This document shows, piece by piece, positions 16,984 to 25,642 of a stretch of DNA of 64,000 nt. A program made the translations under genes and the position numbers. Origin of the DNA: JBBROS01 sp038229135 (GTDB lineage Bacteria > Pseudomonadota > Alphaproteobacteria > Acetobacterales > Acetobacteraceae); NCBI GenBank assembly GCA_038229135.1, contig JBBROS010000003.1, forward strand, positions 62,001 through 126,000, read 5' to 3'. The first letter of the stretch is position 1, and the number at the start of each line of letters is the position of its first letter. Under the pieces are notes generated by a model that ran no database searches, was not told the origin of the DNA, and worked only from the letters and a program-made list of their open reading frames with translations.

Positions 16984-17478
16984 ATGAACCCGTCTCCGCT
17001 CTCCTTTGCGACCTCTCGCCGCGCGGCGCTGCTGGCCTTGTGTCTGATAGCCCTGGTGCCGCACCCCCTCACGGCGCAGCCCGCCCCGGCGGCCCCGGTC
17101 CGCGCCGACCAGCCCTGGGCCCGCGCCACGGCCCCGTCGCAATCCGTGGGCGGCGCCTACGTCACCCTCACCAGCCCGGTCTCCGACCGCCTGCTGGGCG
17201 GGAGCAGCCCCGTCGCCGGCCGCGTGGAGCTGCATGAGATGCGGATGGACGGCGCCATCATGCGCATGCGCGAACTCGGCGAGGGCCTGCCGCTTCCCGC
17301 CAACACGCCCGTCGCCTTCGCGCCCGGGGGCTACCACCTCATGCTCGTGGATCTGAAGCAGCCCCTCGTCGCCGGGCAGACCGTCCAGGTCACGCTCCGG
17401 TTCCAGAACGCCCCGCCCCTCGACCTCGTCCTACCGATCGCCCCGGTCGGCGCACCCGGCCCGCACGCGCACAAATGA
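16984..17478 (+). CDS. PCu(A)C family copper chaperone
   Basis: A 164-residue periplasmic protein with a signal peptide ending near residue 32. The copper motif is present: ELHEMRMDGAIMRMRE followed, about 20 residues on, by GGYHLMLVDLKQPL, giving the H-M-H-M ligand set of this family. These proteins deliver Cu(I) to cytochrome c oxidase. The stop overlaps the start of the SCO gene by 4 nt, the expected functional partner. Confidence 0.94.
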   Translation: MNPSPLSFATSRRAALLALCLIALVPHPLTAQPAPAAPVRADQPWARATAPSQSVGGAYVTLTSPVSDRLLGGSSPVAGRVELHEMRMDGAIMRMRELGEGLPLPANTPVAFAPGGYHLMLVDLKQPLVAGQTVQVTLRFQNAPPLDLVLPIAPVGAPGPHAHK

Positions 17479-18068
17479 ACCGGCGCGCCCTGCTCCTCGC
17501 CCCGGCCGCGCTGCTCGGCGCCGCCATGCTGGGCACCGCCGCCTATCTGCAGCTCCGCCCGACCGAGGATGACGGCGGCACCGGCGTGGCCAGCATCGGC
17601 GGCCCCTTCCGCCTCGCCGCGGTCCGCCGAGACGTGTCGGACACCGAGTTCCGCGGCCGCTTCATGCTCGTCTATTTCGGCTACACGCGCTGCCCGGACG
17701 CCTGCCCCACCGCCCTGCAGGACATCGCGAACGCCCTCGACATGCTCGCCCCAGAGGCCCGCAGCCGCGTCGCCGTGCTGTTCATCACCATCGACCCCGA
17801 GCACGACACCCCCGCCGTGGTGCAGGACTACGTCAGCGCGTTCGACATTCCCATCACCGCCCTTTCCGGCACCCTCGAGCAGGTCGCCGCCGCCGCCCGG
17901 GCCTACCGCGTCTATTACGCCAAGCACCAGAAGCCCGGCGGCACCTACGACATGGACCACTCCTCCATCATCTACCTCATGGACAAGCAAGGCCGCTTCA
18001 TCGGCAACTTCACCCACGAGACCCCACCCCAGGCCATCGCCGCCAAGCTCCGCACCGCCATGGGCTGA
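17475..18068 (+). CDS. SCO1/SenC copper-binding thioredoxin-like protein
   Basis: A 197-residue membrane-anchored protein with one N-terminal hydrophobic segment (residues 5-25). The thioredoxin fold carries the copper ligands C73 and C77 in CPDACP and H162 in DMDHSSIIYL. SCO proteins mature the Cu-A centre of cytochrome oxidase together with PCu(A)C, encoded just upstream in a 4-nt overlap. Confidence 0.96.
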   Translation: MNRRALLLAPAALLGAAMLGTAAYLQLRPTEDDGGTGVASIGGPFRLAAVRRDVSDTEFRGRFMLVYFGYTRCPDACPTALQDIANALDMLAPEARSRVAVLFITIDPEHDTPAVVQDYVSAFDIPITALSGTLEQVAAAARAYRVYYAKHQKPGGTYDMDHSSIIYLMDKQGRFIGNFTHETPPQAIAAKLRTAMG

Positions 18069-18180
18069 CGCGCCGACCCGCGAGGAAGCACCGCCCTCTC
18101 CCCCGGGAGACGGCTGCGCGAGGGACGCGGCCGGCAAGGAATGCATTGCGAACTCCCGACCACCACGCAAGTATCCCACC

Positions 18181-18621
18181 ATGAGCACCGCCGCCGCCGC
18201 CGCTGCCGCCACCTCCCGCGCCGCCCCATTCGCAACCCGGTTTGCAACCTGGTTCGCGTTGCCCGCGACCGCCCTCCTCGCCGCGGCCGCAGGCCTCGCC
18301 GTGGGCGGCGGCTGGGCCGAGCCCGAGCTCATCCCGCTCATGCGCTTCATGGCCGCCATCAAGGCGCTGATCACCGCCGGCGCTGGTGCCGCCGTCGCCT
18401 GGCGGCTGGTCCGTCCGGCCCCGCCGGCCGCCAGCATCGCCTACGGCCTTGCCATCGCCGCCATGGGCGCTGGGTCGGGCCTCATCTGGTCCCTGCACGC
18501 CGCGGCCGGGGCCTGCGCCGTCCATGGCGGCCTGGCCACCCTGCTGCTCATCGCCGCCATCGACCGCCGGGGCTGGGCCCAGGCGCTCTCCGCCGCCACC
18601 GCCCGAAGCCCGGCCCGCTAG
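18181..18621 (+). CDS. Small membrane protein
   Basis: A 146-residue hydrophobic protein with an Ala-rich N-terminus (MSTAAAAAAATSRAAP) and about four predicted transmembrane segments. It contains no motif I recognise. It follows the SCO gene by 112 bp, which hold a short family-B-like palindrome, and is 5 nt upstream of the SRAP gene. Proximity to copper genes could suggest a respiratory role, but that is speculation. Confidence 0.6.
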   Translation: MSTAAAAAAATSRAAPFATRFATWFALPATALLAAAAGLAVGGGWAEPELIPLMRFMAAIKALITAGAGAAVAWRLVRPAPPAASIAYGLAIAAMGAGSGLIWSLHAAAGACAVHGGLATLLLIAAIDRRGWAQALSAATARSPAR

Positions 18622-18626
18622 CCCGC

Positions 18627-19232
18627 GTGTGCAACGACTACGGCAACCGCATCGCCTACGAGTCCTACGTCGAAGCCTTCAGCGACCTCCGCATCCCCCT
18701 GACAACCCCGGGCGCCACCCCCAACCTCGAGCCCCGCGACGACATCTGGCCCACCGACCCGGCCCCCATCCTCCGCCGCACGGCGGCAGGGGTGGAGCTG
18801 GTCCAACTCCGCTGGGGGTTCGACCCCAAGCGCCCCAAGGCCGGCCCGGTCATCAACTTCCGCTCCGAAGGCCGCGCCTTCCCGAACGGCCGCTGCCTCG
18901 TCCCGGTCTCCTGCTTCTACGAATTCACCGGCGCCCGCTCGCCCAAGGCCAAGTGGCGCGTCACCCTCGAAGGTGCCGACTGGTTCTGCCTCGCCGGCCT
19001 CTGGCGCCCCGCCACCGCCGCCACGCCCCCCGCCACGCCCCCCGCATTCACCATGCTCACCACCGCGCCCGGCCCAGACATCCTGCCCATCCACGACCGC
19101 CAGGTCGCCGTGCTGGAGCGCGAGGCCTGGCTCCCCTGGCTGGACACCGGCGACCCCTCCCTCCTCGCCCCACTCCCTGCCGGCCGCCTCCGGGTCAACC
19201 AGGTCCGTGCAGAAGCGGGGCGGCTCCTCTAA
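18627..19232 (+). CDS. SRAP domain protein (YedK/HMCES family)
   Basis: A 201-residue SOS-response-associated peptidase family protein, which crosslinks to abasic sites in single-stranded DNA. The GTG start at 18627 is chosen because it places the catalytic cysteine at position 2 (MCNDYGN) after Met removal, an invariant feature of the family. The supporting residues E99 (SCFYEF) and H156 (PIHDRQ) are present, as is the INFRSEGRAF segment. It is on its own, with a sensor kinase convergent to it. Confidence 0.93.
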   Translation: MCNDYGNRIAYESYVEAFSDLRIPLTTPGATPNLEPRDDIWPTDPAPILRRTAAGVELVQLRWGFDPKRPKAGPVINFRSEGRAFPNGRCLVPVSCFYEFTGARSPKAKWRVTLEGADWFCLAGLWRPATAATPPATPPAFTMLTTAPGPDILPIHDRQVAVLEREAWLPWLDTGDPSLLAPLPAGRLRVNQVRAEAGRLL

Positions 19233-19285
19233 AGCATCGTCCGACCGATCGGGGTCACGCGTCGGTGGGTTGAAGCCGTATCGGC

Positions 19286-22192
19286 TCAGCCGGCCGCCGC
19301 CCGGTCCAGCATGGCCCGCACCCGCGCCGTCAGCGCATCGAGCGCGAACGGCTTGCCGATCATCTCCATCCCCGGCGCAAGCTGCGCCTCGAGGGCCGAC
19401 CCGGCATACCCGGTGATGAACAGCACCGGCAGCCCCGGCTCCCGCCCCCGCGCCGCTTCGGCCACCTGCCGCCCGTTCATGCCGCCCGCAAGGCCCACAG
19501 CCGTCAGCAGCAGGTCGATCCGGAGCCCCGAATGCAGCACCTGCAACGCCGCCCCGCCATTGGCTGCCTCCAGCACGTAGTAGCCCAGCTCTCGCAGCCG
19601 CTCGGACGCGACCGATCGCACCGTGCCCTCGTCCTCCACGAGCAGGATCGTCTCGCCCTCCCCTCGGCCGGGCTGCGCCGGCCGCTCGGGCACCGCACCC
19701 ACCAGGCCGACCGCCTCGTGCCGGGGTAGGAACACCCGGAGCGTCGTCCCCTGGCCCGGCGCGCTCTCCAGCCGCAGCACCCCGCCCGACTGCCGCACGA
19801 AGCCATAGGCCTGCGACAGCCCGAGACCGGTGCCTTGCCCGATCGGCTTGGTGGTGAAGAACGGCTCGAACGCCCGCGCCCGCGTGGCCTCGTCCATCCC
19901 GATGCCGGTGTCGGCCACCGCGATCTCGACATACGCCCCGGGGGCCGCACCGTCCTGCCCCAGCACGTCGTCGGGCGTCAGCATCAGGTCTCGCGTGGAG
20001 AAGGTCAGCCGCCCCCCCTCCGGCATGGCGTCGCGCGCGTTGATCGCGAAGTTGAGCAACACGTTCTCGAGCTGGTTCTGGTCGCACAGCACGGACCACA
20101 CCCCGTCGCCCAGCCGGAGCTCAACGTGCACCGCAGGTCCCACCGTCCGCTGCAGCAGCTCCGCCAGGCTGCCGATCAGATCGTCCGGCTCCACCGCGAC
20201 CGGCAGCAGCGTTTGCCGCCGCGCGAACGCCAGCAGCCGGTTCGTGAGCGCCGCCGCACGGCCGAGCGTCTCCCGCGCAGCCCCCAGGAAGCGCGTCGCC
20301 TCGTTCGCGCGCCCCTGGTCCACCCGCCGCTGCAGCATCTCCAGCGCGCCGCCCATCGCCTGCAGCATGTTGTTGAAGTCGTGGGCGATCCCGCCCGTCA
20401 GCTGCCCCACGGCCTCCATCTTCTGGCTTTGCCGAAGTGCCTCCTGCGCCTGCTCCAGCGCCGCCTCCCGCTCCTTCTCGGCCGTCGTGTCCCGCCCAAC
20501 CCCGTTGATCAGCCCGTCCCCCGGCACCGCCGCCCAGGTAATCCAGCGATACCCGCCATCCTTGTGCCGATACCGGTTCTCGAACCGCTGCGGCGTCGCG
20601 CCCTCGGCCAGCAGCCGCGCTCCCTCGTCGGTCCGCACCACGTCCTCCGGATGGATGAAATCGAACAGCCGCTGCCCGATCAGCTCCGCCTCGGGCCAGC
20701 CCAGCACTGCCGTCCACGCCGGGTTCACGGCCGTGATCGTGCCGTCGTGTCGCGCCACGAGCATGATGTCGGTCGAAAGCTGCCACAGCCTGTTGCGGTC
20801 GGCCGTCCGCTCCGCCACCTGGTGCTCCAGCGTCTCCGTCAGCCGCCGCAGCCGTGCCTCGCTGGCCCGAAGCTCCGTCTCGGCCCGCCGCCGCCCGCTG
20901 ATGTCGTTGAACAGGATCGCGACCTGCTGCGCCGCCGCCTCCCCCACGCGGAACGCATGCACTTCATACCAGCGGCCCAGCGCCGCCACCGCGTTCTCGA
21001 GCCGCACCGGCTCGCCACTCGTCGCCACGCTGCCATACGCGTCGAACCAGTGCTGCTCCAGCTCCGGCAGCACGTCGCGCACCCAGCGCCCCTCCACGTC
21101 GTGCAGGCCCGTCTGCGTCTCGAACGCCGGGTTGACCTCGAGGAAACGGTAGTCGACTGCCCGTCCCGCATCGTCCAACTGCAGCTCGACGATGCAGAAG
21201 CCTGCGTCGAGCGCGTCGAACAGTGTTCGGTAGCGCTCCTCGCTCAGGCGCAGCGCCTGCACCGCATCCTGCCGGGCCGTAACGTCCTGGAAGGCCGCCA
21301 GCGCACCCTGGACCGGACCGGCCGAGGCTCCGGAGCCTGCCGGCACTTGCACCGGCACGGCATCCACCAGCAGCACCGCGCGCCGTCCGTCGACCGTCGC
21401 CACCGCCGCCTCGTAATCCGCGACCGGCACGCCCTTCAGCGCCCAATCCGTCGGCAGCCGACCGGCCGGGATCGTCTCACCCGTGGAGGCCTGCCAGAGG
21501 AGGTCGTCGTGGCGGCGCCCCGCGAGCGTCCCGGGCGGCGCACCCAGGATGCGTTCGGCCGCGGGGTTGGCGTAGGTCAGGCAGCCATCTCCATCCACCT
21601 CGACGATCCCCGCCGGTGTCGTGGCCAGGATGCGCGCGAGCCGCGCCTCGCTCGCCTCCTGCGCACGCAGCCGATCCGTCACCTCGGCAAGCAGCGCAGC
21701 GTTCCGCAGCTCGAGCCCCGTCAGCCGCTCGCGCTCCAGCGTCACGTCCACCTGGCTTGCGAAGAAGTAGGCCAGCTCCCCCGCCCCGTCCCGCACGGGC
21801 GCCAACAGCAACCGGTTCCAGAATGGCGTGCCGTCCTTGCGATGGTTGCAGATGTCGAGCTGGACCGGCTCCGCCGCCTGCACCGCCGCCCGCAACCGGG
21901 CCACCGCCGCCGGGTCCGTTTCCGGCCCCTGCAGGAACCGGCAGTTCAGCCCAACGACCTCGCTGCGCGCATACCCCGTCAGCCGGCAGAACGAATCGTT
22001 GGCGAAGACGATGGGGTTGTCCGGCCGCCGTGGGTCCGTCACCACCATCGGCATCTGGTTCGCATACACAGCCGCCGCGAAGGGGTCGGTCCCGCCGTCC
22101 ATCCGCAAGAGCTCTGTGCCGATCCGGGCCGCGTCGGCGCGCAGCGCTCCATCCACGGCCAAACCCGCGTCGCCCTTCACAGGGTCCGTCAC
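19286..22192 (-). CDS. LOV-PAS hybrid sensor histidine kinase with degenerate receiver
   Basis: A 968-residue soluble multidomain kinase. Residues about 38-145 form a LOV domain with the photoreactive motif GLNCRFLQ (Cys84), so blue light is the likely input. Two or three further PAS domains follow (about 175-300, 310-440 and 475-590). Next come a HisKA domain with the phosphoacceptor H604 in GGIAHDFNN, and a HATPase_c domain with N-box (LLNFAINARDAMP) and G boxes (DTGIGMDEATR, GTGLGLSQAYG). A C-terminal receiver begins ILLVEDEGTVRSV. The receiver has Ala898 where the phosphoaccepting Asp belongs (LLLTAVGLAGGMNG, codon GCT), while its acidic pair and the lysine of GKPF remain. It therefore cannot take phosphate in the normal way. 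No separate response regulator is adjacent. Confidence 0.93.
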   Translation of the reverse strand: MTDPVKGDAGLAVDGALRADAARIGTELLRMDGGTDPFAAAVYANQMPMVVTDPRRPDNPIVFANDSFCRLTGYARSEVVGLNCRFLQGPETDPAAVARLRAAVQAAEPVQLDICNHRKDGTPFWNRLLLAPVRDGAGELAYFFASQVDVTLERERLTGLELRNAALLAEVTDRLRAQEASEARLARILATTPAGIVEVDGDGCLTYANPAAERILGAPPGTLAGRRHDDLLWQASTGETIPAGRLPTDWALKGVPVADYEAAVATVDGRRAVLLVDAVPVQVPAGSGASAGPVQGALAAFQDVTARQDAVQALRLSEERYRTLFDALDAGFCIVELQLDDAGRAVDYRFLEVNPAFETQTGLHDVEGRWVRDVLPELEQHWFDAYGSVATSGEPVRLENAVAALGRWYEVHAFRVGEAAAQQVAILFNDISGRRRAETELRASEARLRRLTETLEHQVAERTADRNRLWQLSTDIMLVARHDGTITAVNPAWTAVLGWPEAELIGQRLFDFIHPEDVVRTDEGARLLAEGATPQRFENRYRHKDGGYRWITWAAVPGDGLINGVGRDTTAEKEREAALEQAQEALRQSQKMEAVGQLTGGIAHDFNNMLQAMGGALEMLQRRVDQGRANEATRFLGAARETLGRAAALTNRLLAFARRQTLLPVAVEPDDLIGSLAELLQRTVGPAVHVELRLGDGVWSVLCDQNQLENVLLNFAINARDAMPEGGRLTFSTRDLMLTPDDVLGQDGAAPGAYVEIAVADTGIGMDEATRARAFEPFFTTKPIGQGTGLGLSQAYGFVRQSGGVLRLESAPGQGTTLRVFLPRHEAVGLVGAVPERPAQPGRGEGETILLVEDEGTVRSVASERLRELGYYVLEAANGGAALQVLHSGLRIDLLLTAVGLAGGMNGRQVAEAARGREPGLPVLFITGYAGSALEAQLAPGMEMIGKPFALDALTARVRAMLDRAAAG

Positions 22193-22355
22193 GAGAATTC
22201 TCCGCCCGTTCCCACAAGCAAAGCCGTCGCGACGAGAGAGGTCAGCATGCCTCCCGACTTAGCCGAATTCCGATCTCGCGCAAGGTTCGACGGGCTTATG
22301 CTATGAACAAACCGCCCGGTTTCACGAGGGTTTGCTCTAGCGACTTCGATCCCCG

Positions 22356-23087
22356 CTAGCCACGCCCGATAAACGGCATCTTGCTCGCCAGGATCGTCAC
22401 CGTATGCACGTTCGCCTCCAGCGGCAGGCCGGCGATGTGCACCACCATGTCCGCCACATGCCGCACGTCCATCCGTGGCTCCACCGCCGTCTCACCATGC
22501 GCCTGCGGCACGCCCTTGGTCATCCGCTCCGTCATCGGCGTGGCCGCGTTGCCGATGTCGATCTGGCTCGCCACGATGTCGAACGGCCGCCCATCGAGGC
22601 TGAGGCTCTTCGTCAACCCCGAGATGGCGTGCTTCGTGCTGGTGTAGGCGATGCTGCCCGGCCGCGGCGCATGCGCGCTGATACTGCCGTTGTTGATGAT
22701 CCGCCCGCCCTGCGGCGCCTGGTGCCGCATGATCCGGAAGGCCTCGCGCGCGCAGAAGAAGCTGCCGTTGAGGTTCGCCCCCACCACCCGCAGCCAGGCA
22801 GCCACCGCCAGCTCGTCCGGGATCGTCGCCGGCGTGCCGCCGCCGGCGTTGTTGAACAGCAAATCGAGCCGCCCCCATTCCCGCTCCACCTGCGCGAACC
22901 CCTCGGCCACGGAAGCCGGGTCCGACACGTCCACCTCGGCCACCAGCATCGCGTGGCCGTCCGCCGTCTCCTCCAGCGGCGCCCGCCGCCGCCCGAACGC
23001 CGCCACCGTCCACCCGGCCGCTGCCAGCGCCTGCGCGCTCGCCCGGCCCACGCCGCTGCCCGCCCCCGTCACCACTGCATACGGCAT
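22356..23087 (-). CDS. Short-chain dehydrogenase/reductase
   Basis: A 243-residue classical SDR. The cofactor motif is TGAGSGVGRAS at residues 7-17, the NNAGGG motif is near residue 86, and the catalytic Ser, Tyr and Lys are in NGSISAHAPRPGSIAYTSTKHAISG. The basic residues after the second strand (FGRRRAPLEE) favour NADP(H). The substrate cannot be told. It lies 3 nt downstream of the prephenate dehydratase gene and is probably in its operon. Confidence 0.92.
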   Translation of the reverse strand: MPYAVVTGAGSGVGRASAQALAAAGWTVAAFGRRRAPLEETADGHAMLVAEVDVSDPASVAEGFAQVEREWGRLDLLFNNAGGGTPATIPDELAVAAWLRVVGANLNGSFFCAREAFRIMRHQAPQGGRIINNGSISAHAPRPGSIAYTSTKHAISGLTKSLSLDGRPFDIVASQIDIGNAATPMTERMTKGVPQAHGETAVEPRMDVRHVADMVVHIAGLPLEANVHTVTILASKMPFIGRG

Positions 23088-23089
23088 GC

Positions 23090-23929
23090 TCAATCTCCCC
23101 CTTGCGTGTCTCTGAACGACGACCGTGCATACACGCCTAATATCCGCGTCTCCCGCGAGAAGAACGCCAGCTCCTCCAACGCCCGCCGGAGCCCCGGCTG
23201 CTCCGGATGCCCGTCCACGTCGCACATGAACTGCGTGGCAGTGAACTGCCCGTCGAGCATGTAGCTTTCCAGCCGCGTCATGTTCACGCCGTTGGTCGCG
23301 AACCCGCCCAGCGCCTTGAACAGCGCCGCAGGCACGTTCCGCACGCGGAACACGAAGGTCGTCATCACGCCGGGCGTGTTGGTCGCCACCGTCCGGGCCT
23401 GGCGCGCCGCCACGTAGAAGCGCGTGGTGTTGTGCGCCGCATCCTCCACGTTCGCCCGCAGCACCTGAAGCCCATACGTCTCGGCGGCCAGGCTGGACGC
23501 GATGGCCGCATCCTCCCGCCTTCCCCAGGCGGCCACCATCTCGGCCGCCCCTGCCGTGTCCGTCTCCACCACCGGCTCGGCCCCCAGCTCCGCCACCAGC
23601 CGCCGGACCTGGCCCAGCGCCACCTGGTGGCTGTGCACCCGCCGCACGTCGCCCACCTCCGCCCCGGGCACCCCCAGCAGGCAGTGCTCCACACGCTGGA
23701 AATGCTCCCCCACGATGGAGAGCCCGCTGCCCGGCAGCAGCATGTGGATGTCCGGCACCCGCCCGGCCAGGCTGTTCTCGCAGGCCAGCATGGCCAGCTC
23801 TGCGCGCCCCGTCCGCACCGCGTCGATCGCCCGGTCGAACGTCTCGCACGGCAGCGTCGGCATGCCCGGATAGGCGTCGCGGCACGCCAGGTCCGAATAG
23901 GCCCCCGGCCGCCCCTGGAACGCGATCAT
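23090..23929 (-). CDS. pheA: Prephenate dehydratase
   Basis: A 279-residue monofunctional prephenate dehydratase, which makes phenylpyruvate for phenylalanine. The catalytic part has IAFQGRPGAYSDLA, ACENSLAGRVPDIHMLL and a TRFYVAAR segment containing the conserved TRF. The C-terminal ACT domain has the phenylalanine-binding motifs GGFATNGVNMTRLESY (GALV/ESRP region) and FTATQFMCDVDGH. There is no chorismate mutase domain. The start overlaps the kdsB stop by 4 nt. Confidence 0.96.
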   Translation of the reverse strand: MIAFQGRPGAYSDLACRDAYPGMPTLPCETFDRAIDAVRTGRAELAMLACENSLAGRVPDIHMLLPGSGLSIVGEHFQRVEHCLLGVPGAEVGDVRRVHSHQVALGQVRRLVAELGAEPVVETDTAGAAEMVAAWGRREDAAIASSLAAETYGLQVLRANVEDAAHNTTRFYVAARQARTVATNTPGVMTTFVFRVRNVPAALFKALGGFATNGVNMTRLESYMLDGQFTATQFMCDVDGHPEQPGLRRALEELAFFSRETRILGVYARSSFRDTQGGD

Positions 23930-24663
23930 GTGCTTGCCCCCAAAATCGCCCGCGCCCGCTCCAGGTCCGCCGGCGTGTCCACGCCGAACGCCCCGTGCGC
24001 CACCCGCGTGCACGCAATCCGCATCCCCGCCTCCAGCGCCCGAAGCTGCTCCAGGCTCTCCCGCCGCTCCAGCGGGCTTTCCGGCAGGCTCACGAACCGC
24101 GCCAGCGCCGCCCGGCGATACGCGTAGATCCCGATATGGTGCCACAGCGGCCCCGGCCCGGACGGGATCGCCGCCCTCGAGAAATACAGCGCCGCACACA
24201 CCGCCCGCCCCCGGTCGAACGCGCACGCTGCCTTCACCACCTGGGGTGCCGCCGCCTCCTCGGCGCTCGTCACCTCCGTCACCAGGGTCGCGATGTCGAA
24301 CGCAGGGTCGCTCAGAGGCGTCAGCACGCGCCGCAGCTGGTCCGGCGGCACGGTCGGGAAATCCCCTTGCAGGTTCACCACCACGTCGTGCCGCCCCTGC
24401 GGGTCCAGCACGCTCAGCGCCGCATGCACCCGGTCCGAGCCCGAAGGCAGCGAGGGGTCCGTCATGATGGCCACCCCCCCATCCGCCCGCACCGCGTCCG
24501 CAATCGCCTCGTCCGCGCACGCCACGGCCACCGGCCCCACATCCGCCTCCCGCGCCCGGTCCAGCACGTGCAGGATCATCGCCCGCCCCCCGATCAGCTC
24601 GAGCGGCTTGCCCGGCAGGCGCGTGGAGGCCATGCGCGAAGGGATCACGATGATGGGCGTCAC
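23926..24663 (-). CDS. kdsB: 3-deoxy-manno-octulosonate cytidylyltransferase
   Basis: A 245-residue CMP-Kdo synthetase, which activates Kdo for lipopolysaccharide core assembly. The nucleotide loop IPSRMASTRLPGKPLELIGG is at residues 7-26. VNLQGDFPTVPPDQL and the HIGIYAYRR sequence are characteristic. It is the first gene of the kdsB-pheA-SDR operon and is divergent from the phosphatase gene across a short region that carries an inverted repeat. Confidence 0.97.
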   Translation of the reverse strand: MTPIIVIPSRMASTRLPGKPLELIGGRAMILHVLDRAREADVGPVAVACADEAIADAVRADGGVAIMTDPSLPSGSDRVHAALSVLDPQGRHDVVVNLQGDFPTVPPDQLRRVLTPLSDPAFDIATLVTEVTSAEEAAAPQVVKAACAFDRGRAVCAALYFSRAAIPSGPGPLWHHIGIYAYRRAALARFVSLPESPLERRESLEQLRALEAGMRIACTRVAHGAFGVDTPADLERARAILGAST

Positions 24664-24700
24664 CGCGCGGGCGGCCTTGGTGCGGGGCGGTCGATCATCA

Positions 24701-24717
24701 TAGGATGCCTCATCCTA
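24701..24717. promoter_or_regulatory. Perfect inverted repeat in a divergent promoter region
   Basis: TAGGATG and its inverse CATCCTA flank a 3-nt centre (CCT). It lies in the 103-bp region between kdsB and the phosphatase gene, where promoters of both must lie. A repressor operator is possible; no regulator is known from the window. Confidence 0.4.
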
Positions 24718-24766
24718 GGAACCACGGCGCCCGCACGCAACGTAGGGGCGCGCACAGGAGGCCCGC

Positions 24767-25642
24767 TTGACGGACCATCATTCAGACGCAGGGCAGCCGA
24801 ACGCGGGGCAGCCGAATGCGGGGCAGCCGAACGCAGGGCCGCACGACGAGAGGCAGCTCGACACCTGGCTCGAAGCCGCCCACGCCGCCGCCGACGCCGC
24901 TGCCGCCGTCATCCGGCCCTTCTTCCGCGCCGGCCTTCAGACGATCACGAAGGCCGACCGCTCCCCCGTCACCCTAGCCGACCGCACCGCCGAGCAGGTC
25001 ATGCGCGCCGTGCTCTCCGAACGCCTGCCCGGCCACGCCATCCTCGGCGAGGAATATGGCGAGACCAACCCCGGTGCCCGCCACCGCTGGGTGCTGGACC
25101 CGATCGACGGCACCCGCGCCTTCATCACCGGCCGCCCCACCTTCGGCACGCTCATCGCCCTGCTGGAGGACGGCCGCCCCATCCTGGGCCTCATCGACCA
25201 GCCTGTCAGCCACGAGCGCTGGGTGGGCGCCAAGGACGGCACGCAGTTCCAGTCGCAGTTCCTCGGCGCCCACGGCCGCATCGGCACCCGCCTGTGCCCC
25301 ACCCTCGCCGACGCCGAGCTCTCCTGCACCGCCCCCGAGATCTTCACCGCCGACGAAGCCCCCCGCCTCGCCCGGCTCCAGGCCGCCACCCGCCGCACCA
25401 CCTGGGGCGGGGATTGCTACGCCTACGGCCTGCTCGCCCTCGGCAGCATCGACGTCATCGTCGAAAGCACCCTGCAGATCTGGGACTGGGCCGCCCTCGT
25501 CCCCGTCGTCGAAGGCGCCGGCGGCCGAATGACCGGGTGGGACGGCGCGCCGCTCGGCCCCAACAGCGATGGCCGGGTCATCGCGGTCGGCAACCCGGCC
25601 CTGCTCGACGAAGTCGTGGCCATGATGAAGGACCCCGCCTGA
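24767..25642 (+). CDS. Inositol monophosphatase family, histidinol-phosphatase-like
   Basis: 291 residues from a TTG at 24767 with AGGAG placed 6 nt upstream. The metal-dependent phosphatase core is intact: GEEYGETNP (Glu), WVLDPIDGTRAFITG (DPIDGT metal site) and IWDWAALVPVVEGAGG (WD motif). Sequence type resembles HisN histidinol-phosphate phosphatases of alphaproteobacteria; CysQ or SuhB activity remains possible. Residues 8-23 are a low-complexity AGQPN repeat (three 15-bp units) before the conserved domain. The stop shares one base with the ATG of the next gene. Confidence 0.88.
   Translation: MTDHHSDAGQPNAGQPNAGQPNAGPHDERQLDTWLEAAHAAADAAAAVIRPFFRAGLQTITKADRSPVTLADRTAEQVMRAVLSERLPGHAILGEEYGETNPGARHRWVLDPIDGTRAFITGRPTFGTLIALLEDGRPILGLIDQPVSHERWVGAKDGTQFQSQFLGAHGRIGTRLCPTLADAELSCTAPEIFTADEAPRLARLQAATRRTTWGGDCYAYGLLALGSIDVIVESTLQIWDWAALVPVVEGAGGRMTGWDGAPLGPNSDGRVIAVGNPALLDEVVAMMKDPA
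24788..24832. repeat. Three tandem 15-bp repeats in a coding 5' end
   Basis: Three units close to GCGGGGCAGCCGAAC encode AGQPN repeats in the N-terminus of the phosphatase. They are in frame, so copy-number changes would alter the length of the tail without breaking the gene. Confidence 0.85.

Noticed and set aside
16851..16986. 44-codon minus-strand frame with two cysteines ending WVGALAAVIGLC
   Set aside because: It has no clear ribosome binding site and I cannot tie it to a known small-protein family.
23995..25641. Extension upstream of the YejA-type gene (to 1169 codons)
   Set aside because: It is Arg/Pro/His-rich and overlaps kdsB and the phosphatase gene in other frames; the signal peptide at 25642 marks the start.
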